A stretch of 46,754 nt of DNA from an uncultured delta proteobacterium. Its GTDB lineage: Bacteria; Myxococcota_A; Polyangia; Polyangiales; Ga0077539. A program made the translations under genes and the position numbers. The first letter of the stretch is position 1, and each line of letters begins with the position of its first letter. The notes under the pieces were generated by a model. That model was not told the origin of the DNA. It ran no database searches and saw nothing but the letters and a program-made list of their open reading frames with translations. Positions 35,492 through 43,875 of the stretch are shown here, in pieces. The stretch spans positions 1-46,754 of the forward strand of contig CAIMWA010000678.1 of assembly GCA_903845045.1 (NCBI GenBank), written 5' to 3'.

Positions 35492-36311
35492 CTCGCGCGT
35501 GACCCTGCTGGTGCCTAGCTGCGACCGGTACGCGGACCTGTGGGCGCCGTTCTGCGCGCTGCTGCGCCGCAACTGGCCCGATTGCCCGTTCCGCGTGGTC
35601 GTGGCGAGCAACCACGTGCCGTGCACCGAGCCCGGCGTCGAGTCGCTCTGCATCGGCGACGACGTCGATTGGAGCCGCGGCGTCCGCGCCATGGTCCGCG
35701 CCGTCGGCACCCCGGCGGTGCTCGTCGTGCTCGAGGACTTCCTGCTTCGAAGCCGCGTCGACACGGCGGGCGTGCTCGCGCGCGTCGACGACTTCTTCCG
35801 CCTCGACGCCGCCTACCTTCGGCTCCGTCCGTTCCCGCCCGCGGACCATCGCCTCGCGCGCTTTCCCGACGTCGGCGAGATCGACCCCGGCGCGCCGTAC
35901 CGCGCGTCCATGCAGGCGGCGATCTGGAACTCCGACGACCTCCTCGCGCTGCTCGTCGACGGCGAGAACCCATGGGAGTTCGAGGTGTTCGGCGCCCGGC
36001 GCTCCGACGCCTTCGCCCGCGGTTTCTACAGCGCGCACGCGGCGGTGCTCGACTACTACGCCGCGGTGACCGCTGGAAAATGGATCCCCTACGGCGTCGC
36101 GCTGTGCCGCGAGCAGGGCGTCGCGGTGGACCTCGCGGCGCGGCCCATGATGGGTCCCGACGAGGCGCTGCGCCGCAACGTCTCGCGGGTCACCAACGAG
36201 GCGTTCAACCTTCTCCCGTGGCGTGCGCGGGACCGCATGCTCCGCTGGTTCCGTGCGACGGGCCTCCGCAAGCCGGCCGCGCGCGTCGACCCGCGCGTGC
36301 CCCGGGGCTGA
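35484..36311 (+). CDS. Putative glycosyltransferase-like protein of unrecognised family
   Basis: A 275-residue protein in the glycosyltransferase run. The N-terminus VTLLVPSCDRYADLWAPFCA, then WPDCPFRVVVASNHVPC, resembles the first strands of a GT-A fold. PAVLVVLEDFLLRSRVDTAG contains an acidic turn where GT-A enzymes keep their DxD, and YLRLRPFPPADHRLARFPDV follows. Later parts (APYRASMQAAIWNSDDLLAL, NPWEFEVFGARRSDAFARGF) do not match a family I can name. The start overlaps the preceding stop by eight bases, which favours MPDSRVTLL over in-frame starts upstream. Three bases separate it from the next gene. A sugar transferase role is inferred from its position and these weak motifs. Confidence 0.7.
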   Translation: MPDSRVTLLVPSCDRYADLWAPFCALLRRNWPDCPFRVVVASNHVPCTEPGVESLCIGDDVDWSRGVRAMVRAVGTPAVLVVLEDFLLRSRVDTAGVLARVDDFFRLDAAYLRLRPFPPADHRLARFPDVGEIDPGAPYRASMQAAIWNSDDLLALLVDGENPWEFEVFGARRSDAFARGFYSAHAAVLDYYAAVTAGKWIPYGVALCREQGVAVDLAARPMMGPDEALRRNVSRVTNEAFNLLPWRARDRMLRWFRATGLRKPAARVDPRVPRG

Positions 36312-36314
36312 GCC

Positions 36315-37289
36315 GTGGCCCCCGCTGCACGCCCGAAGTTCAGCGTCATCGTGCCGGCGTACAACCGCGCCGGGATGATCTGCCGCGCGCTGCGCAGCGT
36401 GCTCGCGGACCCGCGCGAGGACCTCGAGGTGATCGTCGTCGACGACTGCTCCAGCGACGGCACCGCCGCGGCCGTCGAGGCCATCGGCGACGGGCGCGTG
36501 CGGCTGCTCCGGCACCCCGTGAACCGCGGCGTCTGCGCGGCCCGCAACACGGCCATCGACGCGGCGCGCGGTGCGTGGTTCGTGATGCTCGACAGCGATT
36601 TCGAGCTCCTCGACGGGGGCCTCGCGACGCTCGAGCGACGTTGCGACGCCGCGCCCGCCGACGTGGGCAACGTCGCCACGATCTGCACCTGGGATCGCGG
36701 CCCCGACACCCCGCAGCCGCTCCCTACGCGCGACGCGATGCTGCGCTGGCCCGAGTACCTCGCGTTCATCGCCGGGCTCACCGTCAGCGAGTGGTTCAAC
36801 TGCTACCGCCGCGAGGTGTTCGACGGACTGCGGTTCCCGGCCGGGCGCGCGTACGAGGCGAGCTTCCACCTCGCGGCCGCGGCGCGCTGGCGCTTCTGGA
36901 TGTGCACTGATCGCGTGGTGCTCATCCATACCGACGCGACGAACCGCATCACCGCATCGCCGCCGGCGGCCCTCGCCCGGCGCCTACTGCGCGACGCACA
37001 GGACGGCGCCGCCGACGCCGACGCCGTGCTCCACGCCCACCGCGCGGACCTCGCCGCGCATGCACCGCGGCTCCTCGCGCACTTCGAGACGATGCGGGTC
37101 TATCAGCACTTCCTGGCGGGACATCGGCTCGACGGGCTCGACGCGTGGGCGCGCGCCTCGACGCCGGTGCGGCGCTCGCCGCGGGTGGCGTCCTTCGTGG
37201 CCCTGGGGATGCTCGGTCCGCGAGCGTTCGCCCGGCTGCACACCGGCGCGTCGGACGTGCTCCGCAGGCTCCGCGAGGTGCGGTCGTGA
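36315..37289 (+). CDS. Glycosyltransferase family 2 protein
   Basis: A 324-residue inverting GT-A enzyme. The donor-binding start is FSVIVPAYNRAGMICRALRS, then EVIVVDDCSSDGTAAAVEAI and GVCAARNTAIDAARGAWFVM, with the metal-binding DxD as LDSDFELLDGG. The acceptor region contains LTVSEWFNCYRREVFDGLRF and ASFHLAAAARWRFWM. The last 100 residues are helical with a basic end. The GTG start at 36315 lies three bases after the previous stop and gives a normal N-terminus. It probably extends the polysaccharide repeat unit on undecaprenyl phosphate at the inner membrane. Confidence 0.9.
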   Translation: MAPAARPKFSVIVPAYNRAGMICRALRSVLADPREDLEVIVVDDCSSDGTAAAVEAIGDGRVRLLRHPVNRGVCAARNTAIDAARGAWFVMLDSDFELLDGGLATLERRCDAAPADVGNVATICTWDRGPDTPQPLPTRDAMLRWPEYLAFIAGLTVSEWFNCYRREVFDGLRFPAGRAYEASFHLAAAARWRFWMCTDRVVLIHTDATNRITASPPAALARRLLRDAQDGAADADAVLHAHRADLAAHAPRLLAHFETMRVYQHFLAGHRLDGLDAWARASTPVRRSPRVASFVALGMLGPRAFARLHTGASDVLRRLREVRS

Positions 37290-38440
37290 AGGTCGTCATC
37301 GATGCGTCGAACCTCCGCGCGGGCGGCGGCCTCACGCACCTCGTAGCGCTGCTCTCCGCCGCGGACCCGCCGGCGCATGGCATCGACGGCGTGGACGTCT
37401 GGTCCGGTGCGCGCACCCTCGCGCGGCTGCCGACGCGTCCATGGCTCACGGCCCGGCACAACGCTTCGCTCGATCGATCGCTGCCCGAGCGCCTGTGGTG
37501 GCAGCGCGTGGAGCTTCCGCGGCACGTCGGCGACGCGGTGCTCTTCGCACCCGGGGGCGCCACGGCGAGCCCCGTGCGTCCGCGCGTCGTCATGTCGCGC
37601 AACATGCTTCCGTTCGAGGCCGCGGAGCGTGCGCGCTACGGCTTCGGCGTGACCCGCGCGCGCCTCGAGGTGCTCCGCCCCGCACAGGCTCGGCAGTTCG
37701 CCGGCGCCGATGGCGTGATCTTCCTGACGGCGTACGCGCGAGACCACATCGTGCCGCAGCTCGCCCGCCCGCCGCGGCGCGAGGCGATCATCCCGCACGG
37801 CGTCGACCCGTCGTTCCGCATGGCGCCTCGCCCCGCGCGCGCCCTCGCCGACGCCTCCGCGGCGGACCCGCTGCGCCTGCTCTACGTGTCGACGGTGTCG
37901 CCGTACAAGCACTTCCACCGCGTCGTCGAAGCCGTCCGCGCGGTGCGTGCAGCGGGCCTCCCGGTGCGCCTCGACCTCGTGGGCCCGTCGGACCATGCGC
38001 CGTCGCGCGAGGCGTTGGTGCAGCGCATCGCCGCGTACGACCCCGGCGGACGATTCCTTCGGTGGCACGGGGCGGTCGCGCACGAGGCGCTCGCCGCGCA
38101 CTACGCCGCCGCCGAGCTCTTCGTGTACGCGTCCTCCTGCGAGAACCTCCCGAACATCCTCGTCGAAGCGATGGCCGCGGGGCTTCCCATCGCGTGCTCC
38201 GATCGCGGACCGATGCCCGAGGTCCTCGGCGACGCCGGCGCGTACTTCTCGCCGGAGGACCCCGACTCGCTCGCGGCGCTGCTGCGCGACCTCGCCGCCG
38301 ACGCGCCCCGCCGCGACGACCTCGCCGCCCGCGCCCACGCCCGCGCCGAACGCTTCGACTGGGGCCGCTGCGCCGCCGACACCTTCGAATTCCTCGCTGC
38401 GGTGCACCGCGGCGCCGGGCCCGGGAGGGCCGCACCATGA
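37286..38440 (+). CDS. Glycosyltransferase family 4 protein
   Basis: A 384-residue GT-B enzyme, short N-terminal domain (VVIDASNLRAGGGLTHLVAL, LFAPGGATASPVRPRVVMSR, NMLPFE). The C-terminal nucleotide-sugar domain has LLYVSTVSPYKHFHRVVEAV, RLDLVGPSD and FVYASSCENLPNILVEAMAA with the E-x7-E motif ENLPNILVE. The phosphate-binding VSPYKHF is typical of the group, which includes mannosyl-, fucosyl- and N-acetylglucosaminyl-transferases. The GTG start overlaps the previous stop as GTGA, so the much longer frame upstream is not used. It ends in a four-base overlap with wecB. Confidence 0.9.
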   Translation: MKVVIDASNLRAGGGLTHLVALLSAADPPAHGIDGVDVWSGARTLARLPTRPWLTARHNASLDRSLPERLWWQRVELPRHVGDAVLFAPGGATASPVRPRVVMSRNMLPFEAAERARYGFGVTRARLEVLRPAQARQFAGADGVIFLTAYARDHIVPQLARPPRREAIIPHGVDPSFRMAPRPARALADASAADPLRLLYVSTVSPYKHFHRVVEAVRAVRAAGLPVRLDLVGPSDHAPSREALVQRIAAYDPGGRFLRWHGAVAHEALAAHYAAAELFVYASSCENLPNILVEAMAAGLPIACSDRGPMPEVLGDAGAYFSPEDPDSLAALLRDLAADAPRRDDLAARAHARAERFDWGRCAADTFEFLAAVHRGAGPGRAAP

Positions 38441-39543
38441 CCGACGACGCCGTGGTCTTCGTCGCCGGAGCGCGACCCAATTTCATGAAGGTCGCCCCGA
38501 TGCTCCGCGCGATGCGGGAGGGAGCGGCGCCGTTCCGCCGGGTGCTCGTGCACACCGGACAGCACTACGACGACGCGATGAGCGAGGTGTTCTTCCGCGA
38601 GTTCGAGATGCCCGCGCCGGACGTGCACCTCAACGTCGGCTCGGGGTCCCACGGCGCGCAGACGGCCAAGGTGCTCGCGGCCTTCGAGGACTACCTGCTC
38701 GGCGCCCGCCCCCGCGGCGTGGTGGTCGTGGGCGACGTGAACAGCACCATGGCGTGCACCCTCGCGGCGGTGAAGCTCGGCGTGCCCGTCGCGCACCTCG
38801 AGGCCGGGCTGCGCTCCTTCGATCGCACCATGCCCGAGGAGATCAACCGCCTCGTCACCGACGCCGTCGCAGACCTGCTGCTCACCAGCGAGCGCGCGGG
38901 CGACGCCAACCTCGCGCGCGAGGGCATCCCCGCCGAGCGCGTGCGCTTCGTCGGCAACGTGATGATCGACACGCTCTTCCAGCAGCTTCCGCGGGCCCGC
39001 GACCTGCGTGTGCCGGAGACGCTGGGCCTCGCGCCCGGCGGCTACGCGCTCGCGACGCTGCACCGCCCGTCCAATGTGGACGACGCCGCCCGCCTGACCG
39101 CGCTCGTCGACCTGCTGGAGCGCCTCGCGGGGAGGGTTCCCGTGGTGTTCCCCGCGCACCCGCGCACCCGCGAACGCCTCGACCGCTTCGGACTTCTCCC
39201 CCGCGTCGCGGCGACGCCGACGATCCACCTTCGAGAGCCCTTGGGCTACCGCGAGAACCTCGGTCTGATGGCGGGCGCGGCGCTCGTGCTCACCGACTCC
39301 GGAGGCATCCAGGAGGAGACCACCGCGCTCCACGTGCCGTGCCTCACGCTGCGCGCCAACACCGAGCGCCCGGCGACGGTGAGCGAGGGCACGAACACCC
39401 TCGTCGGCGACGACCTCGGCGCCGCGTGGAGCTGCATCGAAGAGGTGCTGGCGGGGACGTACAAGCGCGGCGGCGACGTCGAGGGCTGGGACGGTCACGC
39501 CGCCGAACGGGCCACCCGCGTCCTCGTCGAGGCATGGGGGTGA
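38437..39543 (+). CDS. wecB: UDP-N-acetylglucosamine 2-epimerase (non-hydrolysing)
   Basis: Cytoplasmic GT-B-fold epimerase of 368 residues converting UDP-GlcNAc to UDP-ManNAc. It has FVAGARPNFMKVAPMLRAM, VLVHTGQHYDDAMSEVFF, VVVGDVNSTMACTLAAVKLG, HLEAGLRSFDRTMPEEINR, FVGNVMIDTLF, LATLHRPSNVDD and LTDSGGIQEETTAL. Each block fits the non-hydrolysing family. Its product suggests ManNAc in the polymer. The usual partner wecC (ManNAc dehydrogenase) is not in the window, so UDP-ManNAc may be used directly. The ATG overlaps the preceding stop (ATGA). Confidence 0.95.
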   Translation: MTDDAVVFVAGARPNFMKVAPMLRAMREGAAPFRRVLVHTGQHYDDAMSEVFFREFEMPAPDVHLNVGSGSHGAQTAKVLAAFEDYLLGARPRGVVVVGDVNSTMACTLAAVKLGVPVAHLEAGLRSFDRTMPEEINRLVTDAVADLLLTSERAGDANLAREGIPAERVRFVGNVMIDTLFQQLPRARDLRVPETLGLAPGGYALATLHRPSNVDDAARLTALVDLLERLAGRVPVVFPAHPRTRERLDRFGLLPRVAATPTIHLREPLGYRENLGLMAGAALVLTDSGGIQEETTALHVPCLTLRANTERPATVSEGTNTLVGDDLGAAWSCIEEVLAGTYKRGGDVEGWDGHAAERATRVLVEAWG

Positions 39544-40274
39544 TCGACCCCGCGGCGCTGGCCGAGAAGCTCCGCCCGCCGCGGCCGCTGCAGCGCCTCG
39601 GCGACGCCCTCGTGGCGCCACCGCTGCCGGGCTCGACGACCGCATGGATCGCCGCGTGCCCCATCGACGCTCGGTCCATCGAGGCGTGCGTGGCGTGGGC
39701 GTGGAGCACCGGCGCGTCGCGTGTCGCGTACGGCGGACCGCCCGGGAACTACCTCGTGAGCGGCTGCGACGTCGACGACCTCGAGCGTCTCGATGCCCTC
39801 GCCCGCGCAGGCTTCGTCGAACACGGCCGCCACGTCGACCTCGAGGTGCGCACCGACGTCGCGAGCGTCGTGAACTCCCGAGTGCTTCGCACGCCTGCCT
39901 CTTCCGTCGACGCGGTGATCGCGTTCACCCGCGCGCAGTTCGGCGAGGGCTGGGCCTTCGAGGCCGACCGTGCGGCATCGCATGGCGGGCTGTTCCACGC
40001 CGTCGACGGCGATGGGCGCATCGTCGGCGTGGCCGCGCACTCCGGGAACCTTGCGCATCGCGGCACCTTCGGGCCCGTCGGCGTCGTCGATGCAGCGCGC
40101 GGCGGCGGCCTCGGAAGGGCGCTGTCGTCGTGCGTCTTCGCCGACCTGCACGCGCGCGGCTTCGCGACGGCGACGGTGCCTTGGGTGGAGGAGGCGACGG
40201 TGCCGTTCTACGCGTCGTTCGTGCGGGTGCTGCAACGCACCGAGCGCATCTCGCTGCGCCGCTCGCGTCAGTAG
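39534..40274 (+). CDS. GNAT-family acetyltransferase, last gene of the polysaccharide operon
   Basis: A 246-residue protein with two parts. The N-terminal ~100 residues (LGDALVAPPLPGSTTAWIAA, CVAWAWSTGASRVAYGG) resemble a degenerate GNAT lobe. The C-terminal GNAT domain has VIAFTRAQFGEGWAFEADRA, RIVGVAAHSGNLAHRGTFG, the acyl-CoA pyrophosphate loop VVDAARGGGLGRALSSCVF and VPWVEEATVPFYASF. Its ATG (39534) overlaps wecB by ten bases; a GTG at 39540 forms a GTGA overlap and is an equal candidate. Because it follows wecB, N- or O-acetylation of a sugar is plausible, but the substrate is unknown. Its stop overlaps the stop of the convergent kinase gene by seven bases. Confidence 0.8.
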   Translation: MGVIDPAALAEKLRPPRPLQRLGDALVAPPLPGSTTAWIAACPIDARSIEACVAWAWSTGASRVAYGGPPGNYLVSGCDVDDLERLDALARAGFVEHGRHVDLEVRTDVASVVNSRVLRTPASSVDAVIAFTRAQFGEGWAFEADRAASHGGLFHAVDGDGRIVGVAAHSGNLAHRGTFGPVGVVDAARGGGLGRALSSCVFADLHARGFATATVPWVEEATVPFYASFVRVLQRTERISLRRSRQ

Positions 40275-41620
40275 GGATCGTCCCGGAGATCGGCCGGATA
40301 GTCGCGCTCCGGGACCCGCGCTCGGCGAACCGGATGAAGGACGCGTCTCGGGACGCCGATCCCGTTGGGCGAGCGCTCGCGCAGAGCGCCGACCGGCACC
40401 GTCGTCGGCGATGGCTGTGAAGGCGCCGCCGTCGTCGGCGTCGGACTTGTCTCGACGAGCGGGAGCCGAGGGCTGTCGATCCTCGCCGGCGTCGGCGGAG
40501 CGTGCGGGGCTTCGACCGATGGAACCACGACGACGGGACGCGCGGGCGGATGCCGCGGCGAGCGCCAGGCCGCCTCGGTGACGAGACTCCCGAGGGTGAC
40601 GAGCGCGGCGACGGCAACACGTCGGCGCCATCGCGCGACCCCGGCGTCGGGCGCCAGCGCGGCGTCGAGCGCGGCGACCACGGCCTGCGCATCGGCGGGG
40701 CGGTCCTCTCGCGCCTTCGCGAGCAACCGCGTCACCAGCGCATCCACCGACGACGGAACGTGCGCCTGCGGAGCGCGCGCCGACGGCTTCGGGATCGGCG
40801 CGTGATTGTGCTTGTAGAGCACCTCCACCGGCGTCTTGCCCTCGTATGGAAGGCTCCCGGTGAGCAGCTCGAAGAGGATGCAGCCGAGGGCGTAGAGGTC
40901 CGCGCGATGGTCGACGAGGCCGCCGTCGGAGCCCTGCTCCGGGGCCATGTACTGCGGGGTCCCGAGCACCGCGCCGTCGCGGGTGATGGGCGCGTGCCCC
41001 GCGTCGTCCTCCATCACCTTCGAGATGCCGAAGTCGAGGACCTTGACGAAGTCGCCCCCGGCGTCGCCGCGGACCATGACGTTCTCGCCCTTCAGATCGC
41101 GGTGCACGATGCCCTTGGCGTGCGCCGCGGCGAGCGCGTCGGCGACCTGCCGAGCCACACGCAGCGCCCGCGGCACCCCCAGCGGACCTTCGCGCCGCAA
41201 CAGCGCCGCGAGGCTCTCGCCTTCGACGAGCTCCATGACGAGGTACGCCCCGCCATCGGCGCCGTGCCCGAAGTCGAGGACCTCCACGATGTGCGGATGC
41301 CCGATCGCCGCCGCCGCCTGGGCCTCCCGGTGGAATCGCAGCAGCGCCTCGGTGTTCCGCGCGAGGTCCGCGCGAAGGATCTTCACGGCCACCGCGCGCC
41401 CGACGGCGAGGTGGCGCGCGCGGTAGATGATGCCCATGCCGCCGCGGGCGTGGACGGACTCGAGGACGTACCGCCCGCCGAGCACGCGTCCGATGGCGTC
41501 AGCCTCGCCCGCGTCCGGCGGCGGCGGCACCGACGGCGTGCCGCGTTCGATGCGCACCGTGGCGACCCGCGGAGGCGCGTCACCGACGCCGTTCTCCGAG
41601 GACGCGTCCGCCGCAGTCAC
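40268..41620 (-). CDS. Hanks-type Ser/Thr protein kinase with C-terminal membrane helix
   Basis: A 450-residue transmembrane kinase. The catalytic domain spans about residues 48-315: Gly-rich loop VHARGGMGIIYRARH, VAVKIL (Lys80), HRDLKGENVMV (Asp175), DFGIS (197-199), GTPQYMAPEQ and the C-lobe DLYALGCILFELLTGSLPYE. The first Gly of the loop is Ala, a minor change. A single helix near residue 350 (VAVAALVTLGSLVTEAAW) leads to a Pro/Thr/Ser-rich ~95-residue periplasmic tail without PASTA repeats. The GTG start overlaps the stop of the upstream TPR/outer-membrane gene (GTGA). The two genes are therefore probably coupled. The substrate is unknown. Confidence 0.95.
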   Translation of the reverse strand: MTAADASSENGVGDAPPRVATVRIERGTPSVPPPPDAGEADAIGRVLGGRYVLESVHARGGMGIIYRARHLAVGRAVAVKILRADLARNTEALLRFHREAQAAAAIGHPHIVEVLDFGHGADGGAYLVMELVEGESLAALLRREGPLGVPRALRVARQVADALAAAHAKGIVHRDLKGENVMVRGDAGGDFVKVLDFGISKVMEDDAGHAPITRDGAVLGTPQYMAPEQGSDGGLVDHRADLYALGCILFELLTGSLPYEGKTPVEVLYKHNHAPIPKPSARAPQAHVPSSVDALVTRLLAKAREDRPADAQAVVAALDAALAPDAGVARWRRRVAVAALVTLGSLVTEAAWRSPRHPPARPVVVVPSVEAPHAPPTPARIDSPRLPLVETSPTPTTAAPSQPSPTTVPVGALRERSPNGIGVPRRVLHPVRRARVPERDYPADLRDDPY

Positions 41621-42588
41621 AGATGCAGGCTGACCGACAGGCCGAGCGAAGACAAGAGCGCGTCGCCGTTGAGCAGATCGAGGTTCTGCCACGAGAAGCG
41701 GCCGTACAGCCCCAGCGACACGCGCGGGTGGAACAGCACGTCGACCTTCAGCGTGACGCCGCCGATGAAGACCGTCTCGCTCGTTCCGAGCGTCGCCGCG
41801 CGACACGACGTGTCGCAGTTGCGAACGACGCCCGCGTGCGCGAGCACCCCGATGTCGAAGTCGCCGCCTGCGAAGGTCCAGCCGACCTCGCCGGTCCACA
41901 CCTGCGGCGAGCCGTCGGTCTGGATCGACAGGAAGTGCATGAGCACGGTGAACGACCGCCCGAAGAACACCGAGCCCTCGGCGCCGAAGGCGAAGTTCTG
42001 CCGGTCGCGCGGCGCGGCGAAGCCGGTGATGAGCCCCAGCCGGAACGAGACCCTCCGATCGCGACGCCGCTGCGTGATCCGCTCCGACAGCGACAGCTCC
42101 GGCACCACCGGAACGGGCACCGCGACCGGCGGGGTCGGCGCTGGCGTCGCGGCCAACGCCGGAGGGGGCGTCGGCAACACCACGGGCACCACGGGCAGCG
42201 TCGGCACCGGCACCGGCGGCTGCGCCGGACGCAACGCATCGACGTGGTGGCGCACCTCGTCGGCGTCGGGAGGAGTCGGAGCGATCGCGAGGTAGGCGTC
42301 GTAGGCTTCGACCGCCGCATCGACGTGCCCCGCACGCTCCTCCGCCCGCGCGAGGTTGAAGAGCGTCGCGGGATGCGGTGCCAGCTCCTGCGCGCGACGG
42401 AACGCCGCGGCCGCCTCGGCGAAGGAGCCCGCCCGAAACGCCCGCACGGCTTGCTCGAAGGAGGCGCGGGCCTCGTCGTGGCGGCGCCGCGCGTCCGTCG
42501 TCTGCGCGGTCGCCGAACGGGGTGCCGCCGAGAGAAGCGCCAGCGCAGCGAGCACGCCTCGCCAGCGCGTCGGCCGGAGAGCGGACAT
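41617..42588 (-). CDS. Exported TPR protein with C-terminal outer-membrane barrel-like domain
   Basis: A 323-residue exported protein. Signal peptide MSALRPTRWRGVLAALALLS... is cleaved after SATAQ or nearby. Residues about 35-115 are TPR helices: RASFEQAVRAFRAGSFAEAA, AAFRRAQELAPHPATLFNLA, RAEERAGHVDAAVEAYDAYL. A Pro/Val-rich linker (PVPVPTLPVVPVVLPTPPP) follows. The last ~160 residues are beta-rich with aromatic ends (VSFRLGLITGFAAPRDRQNF, FGRSFTVLMHFLSIQTDG, WTGEVGWTFAGGDFDIGVLA, VSLGLYGRFSWQNLDLL), ending in LSVSLHL, a typical barrel end. A Cys pair in VVRNCDTSCRAA may form a disulfide. Start chosen at the signal peptide. It is coupled by GTGA to the kinase downstream. Confidence 0.82.
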   Translation of the reverse strand: MSALRPTRWRGVLAALALLSAAPRSATAQTTDARRRHDEARASFEQAVRAFRAGSFAEAAAAFRRAQELAPHPATLFNLARAEERAGHVDAAVEAYDAYLAIAPTPPDADEVRHHVDALRPAQPPVPVPTLPVVPVVLPTPPPALAATPAPTPPVAVPVPVVPELSLSERITQRRRDRRVSFRLGLITGFAAPRDRQNFAFGAEGSVFFGRSFTVLMHFLSIQTDGSPQVWTGEVGWTFAGGDFDIGVLAHAGVVRNCDTSCRAATLGTSETVFIGGVTLKVDVLFHPRVSLGLYGRFSWQNLDLLNGDALLSSLGLSVSLHL

Positions 42589-42648
42589 CGCTGCGCGCAC
42601 GCTACCACGGTGCGGCGGCGCGTCACCGGATGCGATAGGGTCCGCGCG

Positions 42649-43395
42649 ATGCGCAGCAGGTCCGTGACGGCCGAGGTGCTGGCCTCGCAGTCGGTGCTCG
42701 TGGGCCTCGCCGTCTGGTGCTTCGTTCACGTCGTCCTCGGCTCCGGACCGCTTTCGTCGACGCTCGTCACGGGGGCGTCGGTGCTGGGGTGGCGCGCGGC
42801 GCAAGTCGTCCAACCGGGCGCTTCCACCGCGGTGGGGACCGATGACGTCCCCGGGTCCGCCGTGCGGGCGCTCCGGGTGCTCTTCGCGGTGGTGACCACG
42901 AGACATCTGCTCGCCGTCGCCTTCGTCGATGCGCGGACCATCGCCCTCACCGCCACGCTGACGCTGGCCATCGCGACCGCTTCGCGGGCGAAGCTTCCTG
43001 CCTGGATGTGGGCCCTCGCGGCGGCGGGCTCCGGCGTGGCGGCTGCGCTTCGCACGCCACTGACTGCGACGTTGGCGTGGTCCGAGGCCGCGCTGACCTT
43101 CTCGCTGCTCCCGCTCGCGCCATTGCCTGGGGCAGCCCTTCGTGGAACGGCGGGTGCGCCGTCGCGCTGGCCCCTCGTCGCGACGATCGCGGCTGCGGCG
43201 CTCGCGGCGCGGGGCTTCACCATGCTTCCGCTGGGACTGCTGGCGTCGGCGCTCGGCGAGCCGTCGACAGACACCGGGACGGCTGCGACGAAGCCTTGGG
43301 TGGCGATCTCGGCGCTCGCCTGGGCCATCGCGCTCTGGAACGTCCAACATCACCCGGCGCACGAGACCGCGGCGCTGCGCTGGCTGCTCTCGTGA
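42649..43395 (+). CDS. Polytopic inner-membrane protein of unknown function
   Basis: A 248-residue protein of seven to eight predicted helices: VLVGLAVWCFVHVVLGSGPL, ALRVLFAVVTTRHLLAVAFV, ALTATLTLAIATASRA, AWMWALAAAGSGVAAAL, ALTFSLLPLAPLP, LVATIAAAALAARGFTMLPL and ISALAWAIALW. No charged catalytic pattern and no family I recognise. A TAGGGT element seven bases upstream of the ATG may be a -10. It is divergent from the TPR gene with 60 bases between. The gene after it begins 39 bases on. Confidence 0.75.
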   Translation: MRSRSVTAEVLASQSVLVGLAVWCFVHVVLGSGPLSSTLVTGASVLGWRAAQVVQPGASTAVGTDDVPGSAVRALRVLFAVVTTRHLLAVAFVDARTIALTATLTLAIATASRAKLPAWMWALAAAGSGVAAALRTPLTATLAWSEAALTFSLLPLAPLPGAALRGTAGAPSRWPLVATIAAAALAARGFTMLPLGLLASALGEPSTDTGTAATKPWVAISALAWAIALWNVQHHPAHETAALRWLLS

Positions 43396-43434
43396 CGTTG
43401 TGGGCGTGCGCTCGGGTGTGCGAGGGTTCGCGCG

Positions 43435-43875
43435 ATGGCCTTCGACGTCCGCCGCTCGTTTGACGAAGTGCGCCGCGAGGACCACCTCGCGGATCAGGGG
43501 CTCCGCGTCGCCGAGCTCGCGCTATGGTCGGCGAGCGCCGACGGCGTGGTCGAGGGCCACGAGCTCGCGGGCATCGTCAAGACCATCCGGCAGGTGCCCG
43601 GCCTGAGCGATTTCGACACTGCCGACGCCCAGGAGCTCCTCGTCGAGATGGCGCTCCTCGGCTCCGACGAGCAGGTGTCGGCGCGCCTCGAGCGACTCGC
43701 CGACGGCATTCACGACGACGGCCTTCGGCGCGCGGCGTTTCAGCTCGCGGTGTACTGCGCCTCCAGCGACGGGCACTTCTCCGAGAGCGAGATCGCGCTG
43801 CTGCGCTGGCTCGCGGGCCGCTTCGACATCCCGCCCGCTCGCGCCACGGAGTTCATCCGCGAGGTGATCTCCTGA
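43435..43875 (+). CDS. TerB-family protein
   Basis: A 146-residue all-helical cytoplasmic protein of the TerB/COG3793 type. The duplicated acidic helical hairpins are visible: RVAELALWSASADGVVEGHE, LAGIVKTIRQVPGLSDFD, then QLAVYCASSDGHFSESEIAL, RWLAGRFDIPPARATEFI. Each ASADG and ASSDG plus a nearby Glu makes the metal-binding-like turn of the fold. TerB domains occur in stress and membrane-associated signalling modules, and tellurite resistance need not be involved. No other ter gene is near. Its stop overlaps the next gene's CTG start (CTGA). Confidence 0.85.
   Translation: MAFDVRRSFDEVRREDHLADQGLRVAELALWSASADGVVEGHELAGIVKTIRQVPGLSDFDTADAQELLVEMALLGSDEQVSARLERLADGIHDDGLRRAAFQLAVYCASSDGHFSESEIALLRWLAGRFDIPPARATEFIREVIS
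43872..43875 (+). promoter_or_regulatory. CTGA stop/start overlap between the TerB-like gene and SDR
   Basis: TerB TGA (43873-43875) overlaps CTG (43872-43874), in frame with the SDR. The SDR fold leaves no room for a later start, so this is the firmer of two such junctions in the window. Confidence 0.6.
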
